From Dacryopinax spathularia (Eukaryota; Basidiomycota; Dacrymycetes; Dacrymycetales; Dacrymycetaceae), in NCBI GenBank assembly GCA_037974965.1, contig JBBPFI010000006.1, positions 1,736,001-1,800,000 on the forward strand: a DNA stretch of 64,000 nucleotides, given 5' to 3'. Numbering within the stretch: position 1 is the stretch's first letter; each line of letters opens with the position of its first letter. The position numbers and the translations under genes were made by a program. This document shows, in pieces, positions 46,466-59,282 of the stretch. The notes under the pieces were generated by a model, which did not search any database, was not told the DNA's origin, and was given only the letters and a program-made list of their open reading frames with translations.

Positions 46466-47249
46466 GACTTCTCGCAAGCTTGCAAGCATTCACATCATAC
46501 CCCCCCTTTCCGGACGCATCCTTCCCGGACAAATGCATAGTAGCTATGGACCGTGAAACACTGTCAGTTGTACACCTCATTGTATTTTAGCATGCACGCA
46601 TTTCGAGTACATAATAGTAATGCCCGTAATGTAGTTGTAACCCTTTGTTGTCCATTTTGTTCGGTGTCTGCTCCGTAGCCGATTGTATCGGAGCCACTCC
46701 GGTGTTGGGCCCGTAAAGGCCGGAGCCAAATATAAAGACGAGCCGACGTCATTGCGGAGACCCTGGGGTTCGCTTAGTGGGCTCGAGGTGCGTCGATTAC
46801 CCTCTCGGGGTAAGGACAAGTTTTTCACCAATGACCCCAACATGTGAAGGATAATGAGGAGCTCCGCATCCAAGCAAAGGAATCGAGGAAAGATGGAGTA
46901 AATGAAGATGGATATGTACGGAAGGTCAGTAAAGGGGTTGACAGACGAGGCAAAGATGGTCTGGGCCTAGATGATAGGGTTTTTATGGAAAGGGTAGAAA
47001 AGTGGTTGTCAGACGGCTGACGTCATCCGACATGGCACGTTCATAGCTGTCGTGTCCACCGGGCGTTTAGCACGGGCACTTTGGGACACGGGTCGAACGG
47101 GTCTCCCCATCTCAACATAAAACCCCTGCGCTGCCCCACATTCCACTCGACCTTTTCGCTGTCTCATCATCCATCATCCCCTTGCCTCTTGTCTTTTCAC
47201 CACCACCACCACCATCCAAAACTACCAACCGCCACTCTCTCTATCCAAA
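46466..47249. other. UGP1 promoter region
   Basis: 784 bases. The 3' portion holds a CT-rich leader (from about 47.14 kb), with a CACC-repeat stretch just before the UGP1 ATG, typical of highly expressed fungal genes. No other gene was seen. Confidence 0.45.
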
Positions 47250-49046
<1,797 letters not shown>

Positions 49047-49431
49047 ATCCGTTGCGTTGGGACTTTTTCGAGAGCCAAAATCTTCTTCTCATTACCGTAC
49101 TTTGCAAAAGGGCGTTTTTTCCATTAGCTAATCGCAATTTTCGAAATCCAAGCAATCCCTCTCTTTTTTACGCCAGGTACCTTTCCTGGCCTACCATTCC
49201 CTCGATAGGAGGATGCGAACTCGGTCGTTATTGAGTATACCCCCAATTAGATGCGAAAATTGAACAGAGCCTGTTCCCTTTTGCCAAGATTGTCCGCCGA
49301 CCGGAAAACGAAGACCCTTGGGATGCACCTGTTTCCCCAATGACATAACTTTCGGCCCACTCCGGCCATACTTCCGGGGAGTCAGTGCTGGCTCGTGTGC
49401 ACAGACAACGCAGCCTTCTCCACCTCACACC
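49047..49431. other. UGP1 3' flank / gluconokinase promoter
   Basis: 385 bases. The first part is T-rich and suits a 3' end. No feature beyond that was seen. Confidence 0.45.
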
Positions 49432-50144
49432 ATGTCAGATTCACTATCGGTACCAGCGACACATCCCGACCCGGCACTCATCATTGTCATGGTATGTCCA
49501 TCATCATCAGGCGCTTACTCCGGTTTCTTACCGACTGATAGGGCGTGTCCGGGTCAGGCAAGTCCACCGTGGGTGAAGGACTGGCCAAAGCGATCCACCG
49601 ACCTTTCGTCGACGGGGACGACCTCCACCCACGCTCAAACGTCGAGAAGATGTCCCAAGGCCATCCACTAACAGACGAAGACCGGTTCCCCTGGCTGGCG
49701 ATCATCCGGAGTACGGCTGAGCGGATATGCGCCGAGCAGGCCCGGAGTGGGGAAGTCAAGCCTGGCGACAGGCCGGCAGTGGTCATCGTTTGCTCTGCGC
49801 TGAAGAAGATCTATCGCGATATCCTGCGGGGCAAGCATCCTGCTGCTGGTGTTCTGCCACCTGCCTCGGATACGCACGAGGGCCATCCGGCTGGTGCGGA
49901 CGTAGCTGCTACCCCGGCGCTGCAGACGTACTTTATCTTCCTGGACGGGAGCGAGAAGCTGCTGCAGGAGAGGATGGGAGCGAGGAAGGGACATTTCATG
50001 AAAGCTGGGATGTTGCAGAGTCAGCTGGCAACGCTGGAGCCGCCGCAGGGCGAGGAGGGCGTTGTGAGGGTGGACATTTCGGCTTCTCCGGATGAGGTTG
50101 TTGAGGCAGCGAGGAAGGCGGTCAAGGAAATGGCCGGGCTGTAG
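49432..50144 (+). CDS. Gluconokinase (GntK type)
   Basis: Two exons: MSDSLSVPATHPDPALIIVM|GVSGSGKSTVGEGLAKAI, so the intron splits the P-loop segment. The gluconokinase signature DGDDLHPRSNVEKMSQGHPLTDEDRFPWL follows, then VIVCSALKKIYRDILRG, FIFLDGSEKLLQERMGARKGHFMKAGMLQSQLATLE and a C-terminal helix. It phosphorylates D-gluconate to 6-phosphogluconate, feeding the pentose phosphate pathway. All substrate and ATP motifs are intact. The central insertion (HPAAGVLPPASDTHEGHPAGADVAATP) is longer than in bacteria and usual in fungi. Confidence 0.94.
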
Positions 50145-50412
50145 CTACATGGACTAGATGGAAGAAATACAAATATTGCAATTGTTGTACCACAGTTCGT
50201 GTGCGGTGTGCTGTCTCCCCACCATAATTTCTTCGCGCCCGGACCGTTGTCGTCGCGAAGGACCCTCTCCCCGAGTGCGCGCATCAACGGACAACAGAAA
50301 TAACGGCCATTCCCCGAAATCCCGGCGTCGTCCTTCCACTTTCCTTTCCAACCGAGCGTCTCGTACGCGGCATACATCTCTCTCGTTGATCGATGCTTGA
50401 CCGACCATAACG

Positions 50413-51689
50413 ATGCTACCGACGCATCTCAACCGAGGGCGAAAGTCCTTCGGGGCTCAATATACCAACCCGCTGTCCCAGCCGATGGGAAGGCTACGAC
50501 AGCGGTCGAGATTCACAAACCTCGCCGTCTTGCTTCTCGCTGCTTTTGCTTGCTTCTCTCTACTATTCAATATCCGATACTTCCTGATCTCGCTGCATGA
50601 TCACCATGAGGATTCAAGACCGGTGTTGGAGGTCTGGAAACCGCCAAACGCGGCTGCGAACGCTGCTGTCGTTCCGAGATCCATAGAGGAGGTCGTGACG
50701 CGACGAGAAGAGCACACGAACCTCACACACCTTATCATTGTTGCCGGACATGCTGTGTGGAACGGTAAGCGCGTGCTGATCATCGGAGTGTTGCAGTGCT
50801 AATCCTCCCGCAGGCTGCTTTCCCGAGAAACGCGGGGACGAGACTGAGTGGGTGCTAGAGCCAGCACAGAAGGCGTCTGCTGCAGCGACTGTCAAGACCT
50901 TCTGGAGCCATATCGTCATGGGGTGCGCGTGGCCCATAGTTGAATACTCCATCTCGGAATGCTGACCTGCGGCCAGGGCGCAGAAACTGCTTGAAGACGA
51001 ATCGAGCCTGCTGGTATTCAGCGGGTACGTACAGCTGTCTCCTTGCTGAATGCGGTACTCATGCGCTACAGCGGCCAAACACGCGCCCTAACCCCCCATC
51101 TGTCCGAAGCCGCCTCCTACCTCGCCCTCGCCACAGAATCCAACGTCTTTCAATCCAAATTCCTCCCCCACCCACGCGTAACAACCGAAGACTACTCGCT
51201 CGACTCGTACCAGAACCTCGTCTTCTCCCTCGCCCGGTTTCGTGAAGTCGTCGGCCGATATCCGGAGAAGATCACGGTAGTCGGGTTTGGGATGAAGGAG
51301 CCGAGGTTTACGGAGCTGCATCGGAGGGCGATTAGGTGGCCTTTGAAGCCGGGGACGTGGAACTATATTGGGTTGGATTTGGAGGGTGGGGCGAAGGAGG
51401 CTGCTGCTGCTGGAGAGGTACGCACCGTGTGCATGCAAATCGTATCGCAATGTTCTGACTTCGTCTGCAGAGAGAATACGGATACCTACCATTCACCAAA
51501 GACCTATACGGCTGCCATTCCTTCCTCCTCGACAAACGAAAGCGCCGGAACCCTCACTCCCGGCACCACCCCTTCCACTCCTCCGCCCCGGAGCTCAGAT
51601 ACCTATTGGAGTGGTGTCCCACCGACGGGGTCCAACCTTTCCGCGGCCCGTTGCCGTGGGACATGCATGGAGAGTACTTAGAGGATTGA
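50413..51689 (+). CDS. DUF218 (YdcF/ElyC-like) type II membrane protein
   Basis: Five exons start at MLPTHLNRGRKSFG. A single N-terminal membrane anchor (LAVLLLAAFACFSLLFNIRYFLI) is followed by the DUF218 fold: HLIIVAGHAVWN|GC, LLEDESSLLVFSG|GQTR, LTPHLSEAASYLALA, EDYSLDSYQNLVFSLARFREVVGRYPEKITVVGFGMKEPRF, and RWPLKPGTWNYIGLD. Fungal members of this family are uncharacterised single-pass proteins of the secretory pathway. The reading frame after the last intron (REYGYLPFTKDLYGCHSFLLDKRK) ends at TGA 51689, close to the usual family end. I infer lumenal orientation from the anchor. Confidence 0.75.
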
Positions 51690-51887
51690 GCGGATGCAGG
51701 GAGAGTAAACGATAATATCATTCATTCATTTTTATGCACCAGGGCTGGATATGCACAGGCGTGGGGAGTGAGACATGATATAATACGGGAATGAGAAAGA
51801 GACAAGAGTCATGGACGGGTCGTGAGGACATGCAGAGCGTGGAGCGGTGGGTGCGCGTAGGATGGGGAGTGGTAGCGGATGGTGTGT

Positions 51888-52958
51888 TTACGCGTCGGGG
51901 ACGAGAGGAGCGCGTTCTTCGTCGTGCAGCACCGAACCGGAGGAACGGTAGCTCGACCAGTAGCCCCAGAAGGACTTGAGGATCGCGAACAGGGAGAGGA
52001 TGAAGAACGCCAGAGCGGACCAGTGGATGAACGCAGAAGAGCGCTGGTCTGTATATACCATTAGCGGTGTTTCACAGCATATAAAGAAGAGTGAACGCAC
52101 GAATGAAGATGGCCAAGAGCGACCAGGAGATGGCGATGGACGCGGCGATATCACCCTGCGGGCTGGAGAAGGCGTATGCCGCGCTGGTGGCCTCGAGGAA
52201 GAGGAGAGCGAGGAAGACGAAGACTTTGGTCCAGATGCCGGCCTTGTGGTTGAGCGCATTGACGCCGAATGCCTCGAAACCGGTCAGGAGGACGAGGACA
52301 GTTGTCCAGCCGTGGTAGAGGGAGAACGGTAGGTGGACGAGCACTAGGGGAGAGTTAGCTAATGCCGACTTGGCGGGAGGTACGGTGACGTACGTTCGTC
52401 AGCCAGACTCTCGGGACGGTGGTTCTTCTTGACGATGTAGTAGATGTGCGAGACGGTCGAGCTGACCAGGAGGGCAAAGATGAATGCCACGATGTAGTGG
52501 TGACGTTGCTGCAGCACACGTCAGGTGCGAGTCTCAGGGCAAGTAGGCGAAGCACGCACCCAGACAGCGACGTAAACGGCGGTGAGGATAGCCAGAAGCG
52601 GGTACCTCCATGCGATGCCGTCGATGATGATCCGCTTGCCTGCATCGAAGAACTGGTAGATCATGGCGCAAATGAGGAGGAAGTGGATGATCGTCCCTAC
52701 AGACTGCTTGTCAGTGAAGGCAGGCAGGTCGGAAACAGTTGGACATACAGATGTAGAAGGCGAACCACTCGGGAGTGAGGTAGGTCTCCTTGCCCGAGCC
52801 ATAGCCTGGTTCAGGACCTGCTACTGCGAATACATTTGATCCGAGGAAGAGGAGGGTCGCAAGGATGTTGACGATCTGATTGACTGGTCAGTCTGAGCTC
52901 AACGCACTCTAGCGAGGATGCTGCATACCTTTAGGATGATACCGTCTGTCCAAGCCAT
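51888..52958 (-). CDS. Multi-pass membrane protein, family not recognised
   Basis: About six exons start at [10 protein letters not shown] (ATG 52958). About seven hydrophobic helices: [124 protein letters not shown]. Between helices lies a conserved-looking [11 protein letters not shown] segment. The C-terminal tail is short and acidic/Arg-containing ([12 protein letters not shown]). It resembles small fungal seven-helix proteins of unknown function; I cannot assign transport or receptor roles. Splice joins such as FYI|WTIIHF and ADE|LLVHLPF keep frame. Confidence 0.65.
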
Positions 52959-53586
52959 CGTTACTGGTATTGGTCAGTCTACGATGCAACTGTGTGCAAG
53001 TAGGGGATTAGTGGACGCAGAGAGGGGGAGGGAAGGAGGGACCGGGCCGGGTGAAGAGTCGACCGTCGAAGGGTTATATACGATGGCGTATGGCCTACTG
53101 CGCTTTCCGCCGTTCGTTCGACGAGCGGAATGAGGGGATGTTGGGCCATATGACTGCCGACTGCCGGCAGCACCTTGGCACTCCCGCTTGCCCCTACTCC
53201 CTCGTTATGTCATAGCACCCAGTCGATGACGACACGTGAACCCTCCCTCAGTAGGGCGACCACCCAGCACTCCCACTCCATGACCGGACCTTGCATTCAC
53301 ATCAACGGCATCGTCTTTTATTGCAGTCCACTCCGCTTCAACGCCATATGGTGGCGTGGATAGATGCAGGTGCCGCAAAGATATCATTGTTGAGAAGCCA
53401 TATCCTACATCCTCAATGGGGCTCCGCAATTCTCTTCGGTCGACCAGGCGATAGCTGTACAATGCTGCTCTACAGATACCGTCGACTATGCAACTACCCC
53501 CTTTTGCGCATCATAAACACCGTGGTTTGGGACGACGGCCGGGACTAAGAGCCCGTTCGGTAACGAGATTGAGGGTGAATCTAGGG
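52959..53586. other. Boundary between core genes and accessory region
   Basis: 628 bases with no convincing gene. It contains the promoter of the multi-pass membrane gene. Near 53.55 kb a sequence (AGAGCCCGTTCGGTAA) looks like the terminus of a DNA transposon; its possible partner is near 54.18 kb. Confidence 0.4.
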
Positions 53587-53596
53587 GGTGAATCTC
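53587..53596. repeat. Left target-site duplication of the MITE
   Basis: GGTGAATCTC at 53587-53596 is repeated exactly at 54124-54133, immediately outside the two ends of the inverted-repeat element. A 10-bp duplication is within the 8-11 bp range of Mutator-like elements. Confidence 0.75.
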
Positions 53597-54123
53597 GAGT
53601 AAATTGCTCCGTCGGACTATCCGTGGAAGCATCTTTGCTCCGTCGGACCCCCCGGGCGCAATTTGCTAACGCGGACTCCTAAGTGCATTCCGCGCGCCCT
53701 CAGGGAAGAACAAAATCCGAATTAAGTCTAGCTTATAAAGTCAAGTAAGTAATGTCTCCCAATTTTAATGAGTAAAGGCCTGGGAAATAGAATAGTAATG
53801 TTAAATTCAAAGCACTGCTACCCTATGGCATATCTGTAGATACAGGAAGGACAGTTGTGGTTTAGGATCTTGTGTGCGCAAGTTTGGGGTTAAGTTCGAG
53901 CGGAATTAAATAGGTAGTCAATAAGCGCCATTGCATTAATGTAAAAGGGTCTCTGTGAGCCTACAACAGACTTTTCAAAAACAAGCTATGGGCTACTATG
54001 CTCACATATCATTTGCTCCGCAATGCGTAAGGGTCCTTGAGGGGTCCGGTTTAGCAAATTACGCGCGGATGGGCCGACGGAGCAAAGATGCTTCCACGGA
54101 TAGTCCGACGGAGCAATTTACTC
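53597..54123. mobile_element. Non-autonomous Mutator-like MITE, 527 bp
   Basis: Both ends begin GAGTAAATTGCTCCGTCGG and share an inverted repeat of about 90-95 bp that is nearly perfect over its outer 55 bases, after which the two arms drift (CCCCCGGGCG against CCATCCGCGCG). The interior, about 340 bp, is AT-rich and has no open frame. Long terminal inverted repeats plus a 10-bp target duplication are typical of MULE-derived MITEs. The low divergence of the arms and exact duplication suggest a fairly recent insertion. An autonomous partner is not in this window. A hAT origin is unlikely, as hAT duplications are 8 bp and their repeats short. Confidence 0.8.
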
Positions 54124-54133
54124 GGTGAATCTC
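54124..54133. repeat. Right target-site duplication of the MITE
   Basis: This is the exact second copy of GGTGAATCTC, directly abutting the right end of the MITE. Confidence 0.75.
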
Positions 54134-54306
54134 CATAGATACTTCCGTCAGGATCTCCGGACATTGGGGTCCTTTTAGCAAACAGAATTTCTGTAGATCC
54201 CAGATGTGTTATCCCACTCAATCCCAGATACAGCTCTGGACCTGTATCTTGTAACTCAAAGTGTGATTTTCTTCCCCTTGACTCTTGCCACCTTGCACAA
54301 GGTCCC

Positions 54307-54510
54307 ATGCCACGAAAGAAGAGAAATCCAGCTGATGTCGAAGAAAGTGAAAGTCGACGGCGATGGACTGCAGCTGAAGAAGAGGAGCTGGTTCTCCTTC
54401 TTATGTCCGAGCAGTCCAATGGCAACCAGGCAGAAACAGGTGGAAGCCAGTGGTATGGAGTACCTGTGTCAACAGTCTTGCACAAGACTTCCCCCAATCA
54501 CAGGGGCTAA
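54307..54510 (+). pseudogene. Relic of a Myb/SANT-like protein, probably from a Harbinger-type DNA transposon
   Basis: A 67-codon frame starts MPRKKRNPADVEESESRRRWTAAEEEELVLLLMSEQSNGN. The basic start followed by R-R-W-T-x-x-E-E-x-x-L-x-x-L-L is the beginning of the Myb/SANT-like DNA-binding domain that accompanies many PIF/Harbinger elements in basidiomycetes. After about 50 residues the match is lost and the frame ends early, so it is a truncated copy with no transposase nearby. The MITE lies 180 bp upstream, possibly inserted within the same older element. Confidence 0.55.
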
Positions 54511-54585
54511 AGAAGGAAAAGGTGCATGTCAAAGTGCAGTGGCAGAGGATATGCATACTTTGCGCTGTGTTCCACCCATGAACTG

Positions 54586-54863
54586 ATCCTACAGGGGTCT
54601 ATGGGTGAGTACGGATAGGGGTTGAGGGTAGGGTACGCCGAAAATGCGGCCCAAAACCTCCCTATCTCCCTATCTGTAACACCCATCACCTCCCCGCAGG
54701 CGAGCTCGTGATGGGTTGGCACGCATCCTACAGGGGTCTATGGGTGAGTACGGATAGGGGTTGAGGGTAGGGTACGCCGAAAATGCGGCCCGAAACCTCC
54801 CTATCTCCCTATCTGTAACACCCATCACCTCCCCGCAGGCGAGCTCGTGATGGGTTGGCACGC
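54586..54863. repeat. 139-bp tandem duplication
   Basis: Two head-to-tail copies, 54586-54724 and 54725-54863, are almost identical (one difference seen: CCAAAACC against CCGAAACC). Each begins ATCCTACAGGGGTCTATGG and ends with one copy of the 34-bp palindrome. The near-identity means a recent duplication or active homogenisation. Confidence 0.9.
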
Positions 54864-55013
54864 ATTTGAACCCATCACGAGCTCGCGCGCGAGGAGGTGA
54901 TGGGAAAACGCTTACGAACCCATCACCTCCTCGCGCGCGAGCTCGTGAAGGGGCTGTGCTAAGCGAAAAAGCGGCCCAACCCATCACGAGCTCGCCTGCA
55001 AGCTCGTGATGGG
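54682..55013. repeat. Left cluster of five 34-bp palindromes
   Basis: Five sites, all 34 bp: 54682-54715, 54821-54854, 54871-54904, 54919-54952 and 54980-55013. The ideal form has 13-bp arms, CCCATCACGAGCT and its reverse complement, around an 8-bp centre such as CGCGCGCG. Arms come in two versions (CACGAGCTCG or CACCTCC), so sites are mosaics. They lie just beyond the 3' end of the large orphan gene. They could be protein-binding sites, recombination sites or hairpin-forming repeats. Confidence 0.9.
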
Positions 55014-55244
55014 TTGGCACGGGTCATTCGTTAGGTGCACGCTGCAATGCTCGCAGCACATCCACCATCGCCGTAACCCCTCTCTTGCATCTCCGTTGCA
55101 CCGTATCGTCCTCTGCCTCTTTCCAAGGCCTCCTTGGGCCGCCTACAGCGTAATATACATATAATACATTATAATACAAGGTATCCTTTCTTTATATACA
55201 GCCTCTACGTTTATTTTGTCGCGCTCCCTTTATCCGCTCCCAAC
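55014..55244. other. 3' flank of the large orphan gene
   Basis: 231 bases between the left palindrome cluster and the stop codon of the minus-strand gene. It has an AT-rich block with TAATACA repeats at about 55.15-55.20 kb, likely a 3' end signal. Confidence 0.4.
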
Positions 55245-58200
55245 TTAGACTCCACGCGGGTTCAGCTCGAGCCGGGACGAGTGCATGCTGCGTGTCAGAT
55301 TACGCAACATCTCCTGCGTCATCGGGGCATGCCGTTGCTGCACTGTCGCCCTCTTGTCTGGGCTTGCGCCCGTATTGCGCTGTGCGGGACGCTGCAACAT
55401 ACCTGTAGCTTCCCAGTGCGCAATGTCTGCATCCGACCAGATATGCCGTAGCCCTTCTTTGTGCTGTCCTCGTTCCCAGCAGTCCTTGATCTCCCTCCAG
55501 AGCGCTTCGATCCGGCTATGCTTGGCCATTCGCCAGTATTCGATGCCGTTCGTTTGGCGCTGGCATGGACCACGCTTACCCAGCATATCCTTGTGTGGGC
55601 TGAGGACGGTGTAGAAGCCCCAGGATGCGAACAGACCCCAATGCAAGGCATGGTTCGCTGCGGTCATTAGCAGAGCATCCATCCTGTATCCAGTCACACT
55701 CACAGGTCTTTGTCTTCATCATCGCATCTGTCACCCCCCAATGTGTCGCAAGCTCCTCCTGCTGATCGTAGAGCATGTACATCAGCCAGGCGATGAACGA
55801 GGCGGCCACAATCCCGACGTGGGTTGTCCCTGCGGCACGCTCTGGCACCAGCATTACCATGTTCTTCACCACATTGCGTGCATCCTCGACCGTGTTGAGA
55901 CGTGCGTTTGGGTTGGATGCCATGTATCGGTATCGTGGGTGGATCTTGCAGAGCAGCGTGGCACAGAATAGGATGTACTGGTGCAGGTCGGTCTCGATCC
56001 GCTCCTCGAAGAGCGCACGGAGGTGCTCGAATGCCGGTCGATACTGCGCACCTGTCGCCCCACGCCCCCCGCCCTTGCAGAGCTCTTCAAAGCCGTTGTT
56101 CATCTCCTCGGACAGGTCCCTGCGGAAGGTTGGAATCGACCAGAGTGTTGGCGGGAGCTGAGCTTTCCAGGCATGCGGCCGGGGGTTGACACGGTCGCGT
56201 TCAGCCTGGATCTGCATCGTCACGTACTCGTCCTCATCCGCAGGCACATAGCGGCCAGACCGGGCCTGCCGGGGGTTGTCATCGACCACGTGGATTCAGT
56301 GAAGCGCACTGGCCCAGAGACCGCGCCGACCAGCCCAAGGGACAATGTTCAGCCTTGACGCCCTGAGCACATGGCACATGGCATCCCGTAACCAGCCGAT
56401 CACTTGCTCGTGCAGCTCGGCCGGCGTGCCACGGGTCAAATGCCCGATCGCAGTCTGCAGGACGGACAGGGTGAGCATACGGCGCTTACCAAAGAAAGGA
56501 GATCCCATCGCCCTCTTCCCCCGCGCCATCTTCAGCATCAGATCGACAAGGTCCACTGTCGATATGGTCGCACGCTGGACAGAGAGAGGGAACGCTGGGA
56601 CGAGGTCTTCTGTGCCGAGCATGCGCGTGATGTACGTATACCCGTTGGTGGCATCGAGGGGCATTCCTTCGGCCTTCCATTCGTTGATGGCGCGCTCTCG
56701 TCGGTTGATCACCTGGCTGACCAATGCATGGCGTTCTCCGGCACGCCAGAGCGACATTCGACTGGTGCTCACAAGCAGGCCTGCAGCTGAAAGGGCGTTC
56801 TCCTGGATCTCCTGCCGGTACGCCTCGATGATCTGCTGCGCTGCTGCCTGGCGAAGGGCGGAGCTGCTGCCATTCCCTTGCTCTGCGAGCATGTCGAGGC
56901 GCCACTCGAGCTCGAAACGGCGACAATAGGCCAGGCCGGCCTCCTTACCAAAGTGTGCCGTGATCGCACTTACCGCTACGGATGCACGGAGCCCGCCCTG
57001 AATGGGCCGTGGCCATGCGCTGGGCACAAGCTGGCCTTGCGGCCCTCCCGCCCAGAACGACTTGAGCATGGTCAGCACACCGTTCTCACGGATCGAAGAC
57101 CACAGGCCCGCAGCACGGTAGACAGGCCCTGAGATCGTGCGCATGTCCCCCGTCTGGGCCAGCGCAATGTTCCGGAGGCAGATTGCGATGCCCTCGATGA
57201 GATACCAGGGACAAGGACGTGTCCCGTTGTTGGTGATCGTCATCGCATCCTTCCACACACGGCGCGCTCTCACCGTCCAGAACCATGCCGCGTCCAGAAG
57301 CAGGTTCGGATAGACCTGTGCGTGATGTCAGAGGTTGCGCTGGATGCTGCATGAAGCGTACGGAAGGCCTGAGCACAAGCAGCAATGCCCGGAACTGCGC
57401 TGAGGGCAGACCCGAATAATACACCGTTGTCATCGGCTTGAGGAGCTTGCTGACAACCCAGCTAGATCGGTCCGTTAACACACCATGCGTGCGCGGAAAG
57501 GGAAGAGATTTACCTTCCGCTACGATGCTCAGGGGCAAGCCTGTCTGGGTGGATGACGAGCTCCATCTCCGAGCGGATCCCGAGCGATCCCTCACCTTGC
57601 CGGATGCGTGTCGCGGTCTTGTCGAAGCTTGACTGCCAATTGAGACGCTCGATCATCTCATGCACCTTGCGTTCAAACCCGCCCCCAACGCCACAGACAC
57701 CCAACGCAGCGGCCTCCTGACCAAGACTGATCTCGTGCTCGTCTGTCGAGTTCCGGAAGACCTTCTTCTGTGCCGAGTAGCCCTGCCATTTGATGCACTC
57801 AAACGGGTCAGGCCCCGCTATCTCCTCACCTTGCTCGTTTTCGCTCGGCACCATATACCGTTGGTTCAGGCGCTGGAGGACGGTGGCGAAAAAGCTTGGG
57901 AGGGTGTTCGCCTGGATGTTGCACGCGTCCTTGGTGAAGCCGAGCAGATAGAACGCAGCGCCCTGGCCTCCACGTTCCCTCCCGAGAAACTCTGCCTTCA
58001 TCCGGTTGTAGTCGCAGAGCACCGCACACTCTTCCCCATCCTCATCTTTCACTCTGTGGGCCACTGACTCAGCGCGTCATGTCTTTGCGAGCGAGCGTAC
58101 TGACCTTTGGACCATGGCGAGCGCACAGACAAAGCGGCCGATGGCCTCAAACCTGTACAAGGCATCCCACCTCTTCTTGAAGTTGTCCCATGCCGTGCGG

Positions 58201-59282
58201 GTCTCCGAGATCGGGTTGTCCTGGCCGTACTTGAGGGTGACCAAGAAGGGCTCGTGGTTGAGAAAGAATGGATCAAGGGGCTGCATAAGGCCTGCGAAGA
58301 TTTCGTAGCTGGTTGTCATGATCCGGTGCAGGTCTTCCACCTCATCCGGTGAGAGAATGACGTGACCGTGCCTGTGCGGCCATGGTGAGCGAGCGATTCA
58401 GGGATACGGGAAGCATGCGGAGGGGTACATACACAAGCGTGGACACATCTTCATCTCCCCAGTGCAGCATGCTCTCGGAGACGATGTTCTTGCCTGGCAG
58501 CTGGGCACAGCACCAGCAGAGGAAGCCACGGAAGTAGCGCATGCGCCTGATCCAGCGTTCCTTGCCGTCGTGATTGCCTTGCAAACGCTGTTCCCTGTGC
58601 TTGGCACGGAAGACAAGCCAGATGTGCCGTCCTTCCGATTCACCGAGATAGAAGGTAAGATGGCGGGATGGGAAGCCGATGAACTCGTGCTTGTCGAAGA
58701 GCATGCGGGTGAAGCGGCCAGCATGGAGCGTGAGATATTCGTTGAAGCTGAAGTGGGTATCGCCGGGGAAAAGGACGCCAAGGCCAGGCTCTTCAGAGAT
58801 GGCACCGAACGAGTCGAGAAAGAGGTCACGCGTCCCCCAGTCGAGCGTGGCGTACTCTGTGACCTTGTACGCTGCCGGCTCGTTGTCATCGAGGAGATTC
58901 ACCTTGATCGGGAGATAGCACATGTCGGCATTGACATCATCGTGGATGCCGTTGCCGCCTGCTGCCAGGCGTTCGGACGCGCGCCTGCCTTCATGCAGGA
59001 ATGCGGGCGTCACCATTGTGGCGATCGAGATGCCGCTCGCGTCCTTGAAGAAGTCGGTATTGGCCTGTTCTTCAGGATTGTCGTCGACCGTGTCTGCGCC
59101 TAAGTCGGCTGCTGCGCCATGAACGGGCATTTCGAAAGGGCCGTCGTCAGGCACATCGCTCCCAAACGAGTTGGTACGATGAAGGCCTGCACGACGCATA
59201 TTGCTATCGCTGTCAGACGTGTTAGCATATGCGTCCAGGAAAAGACGGGGAATGCGTACCTGATCGATTCTGGTTCTGACAT
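55245..59282 (-). CDS. Large orphan protein between palindrome clusters
   Basis: A gene of about seven exons encodes some 1,200 residues, starting MSEPESIS|DSNMRRAGLHRTNSFGSD (ATG 59282). Long open blocks splice in frame at VSTLV|HGHVILSPDEVEDLH, AMVQR|VKDEDGEECAVLCDYN, SG|SWVVSKLLKPMTTVYYS, and near the C-terminus MMKTKTS|NHALHWGLFASWG. The join near 56.3 kb is not resolved by a good donor. Composition is that of a globular, Trp/Arg-rich protein without signal peptide or membrane helices. I recognise no domain: no transposase DDE, integrase, polymerase or helicase motif is visible. Its position between two clusters of 34-bp palindromes, and divergent from the ParB/DGQHR-like gene, suggests it belongs to the same element. 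Confidence 0.6.

Noticed and set aside
54682-55013. CRISPR-like array of regularly spaced repeats
   Set aside because: Spacing is irregular, the repeats are palindromic with variable arms, there are no cas genes, and the genome is eukaryotic.
55245-59282. Large orphan gene as a KDZ, Harbinger or Starship-type transposase
   Set aside because: No DDE triad context, zinc knuckle or DUF3435-like signature was visible, so I left it unassigned.
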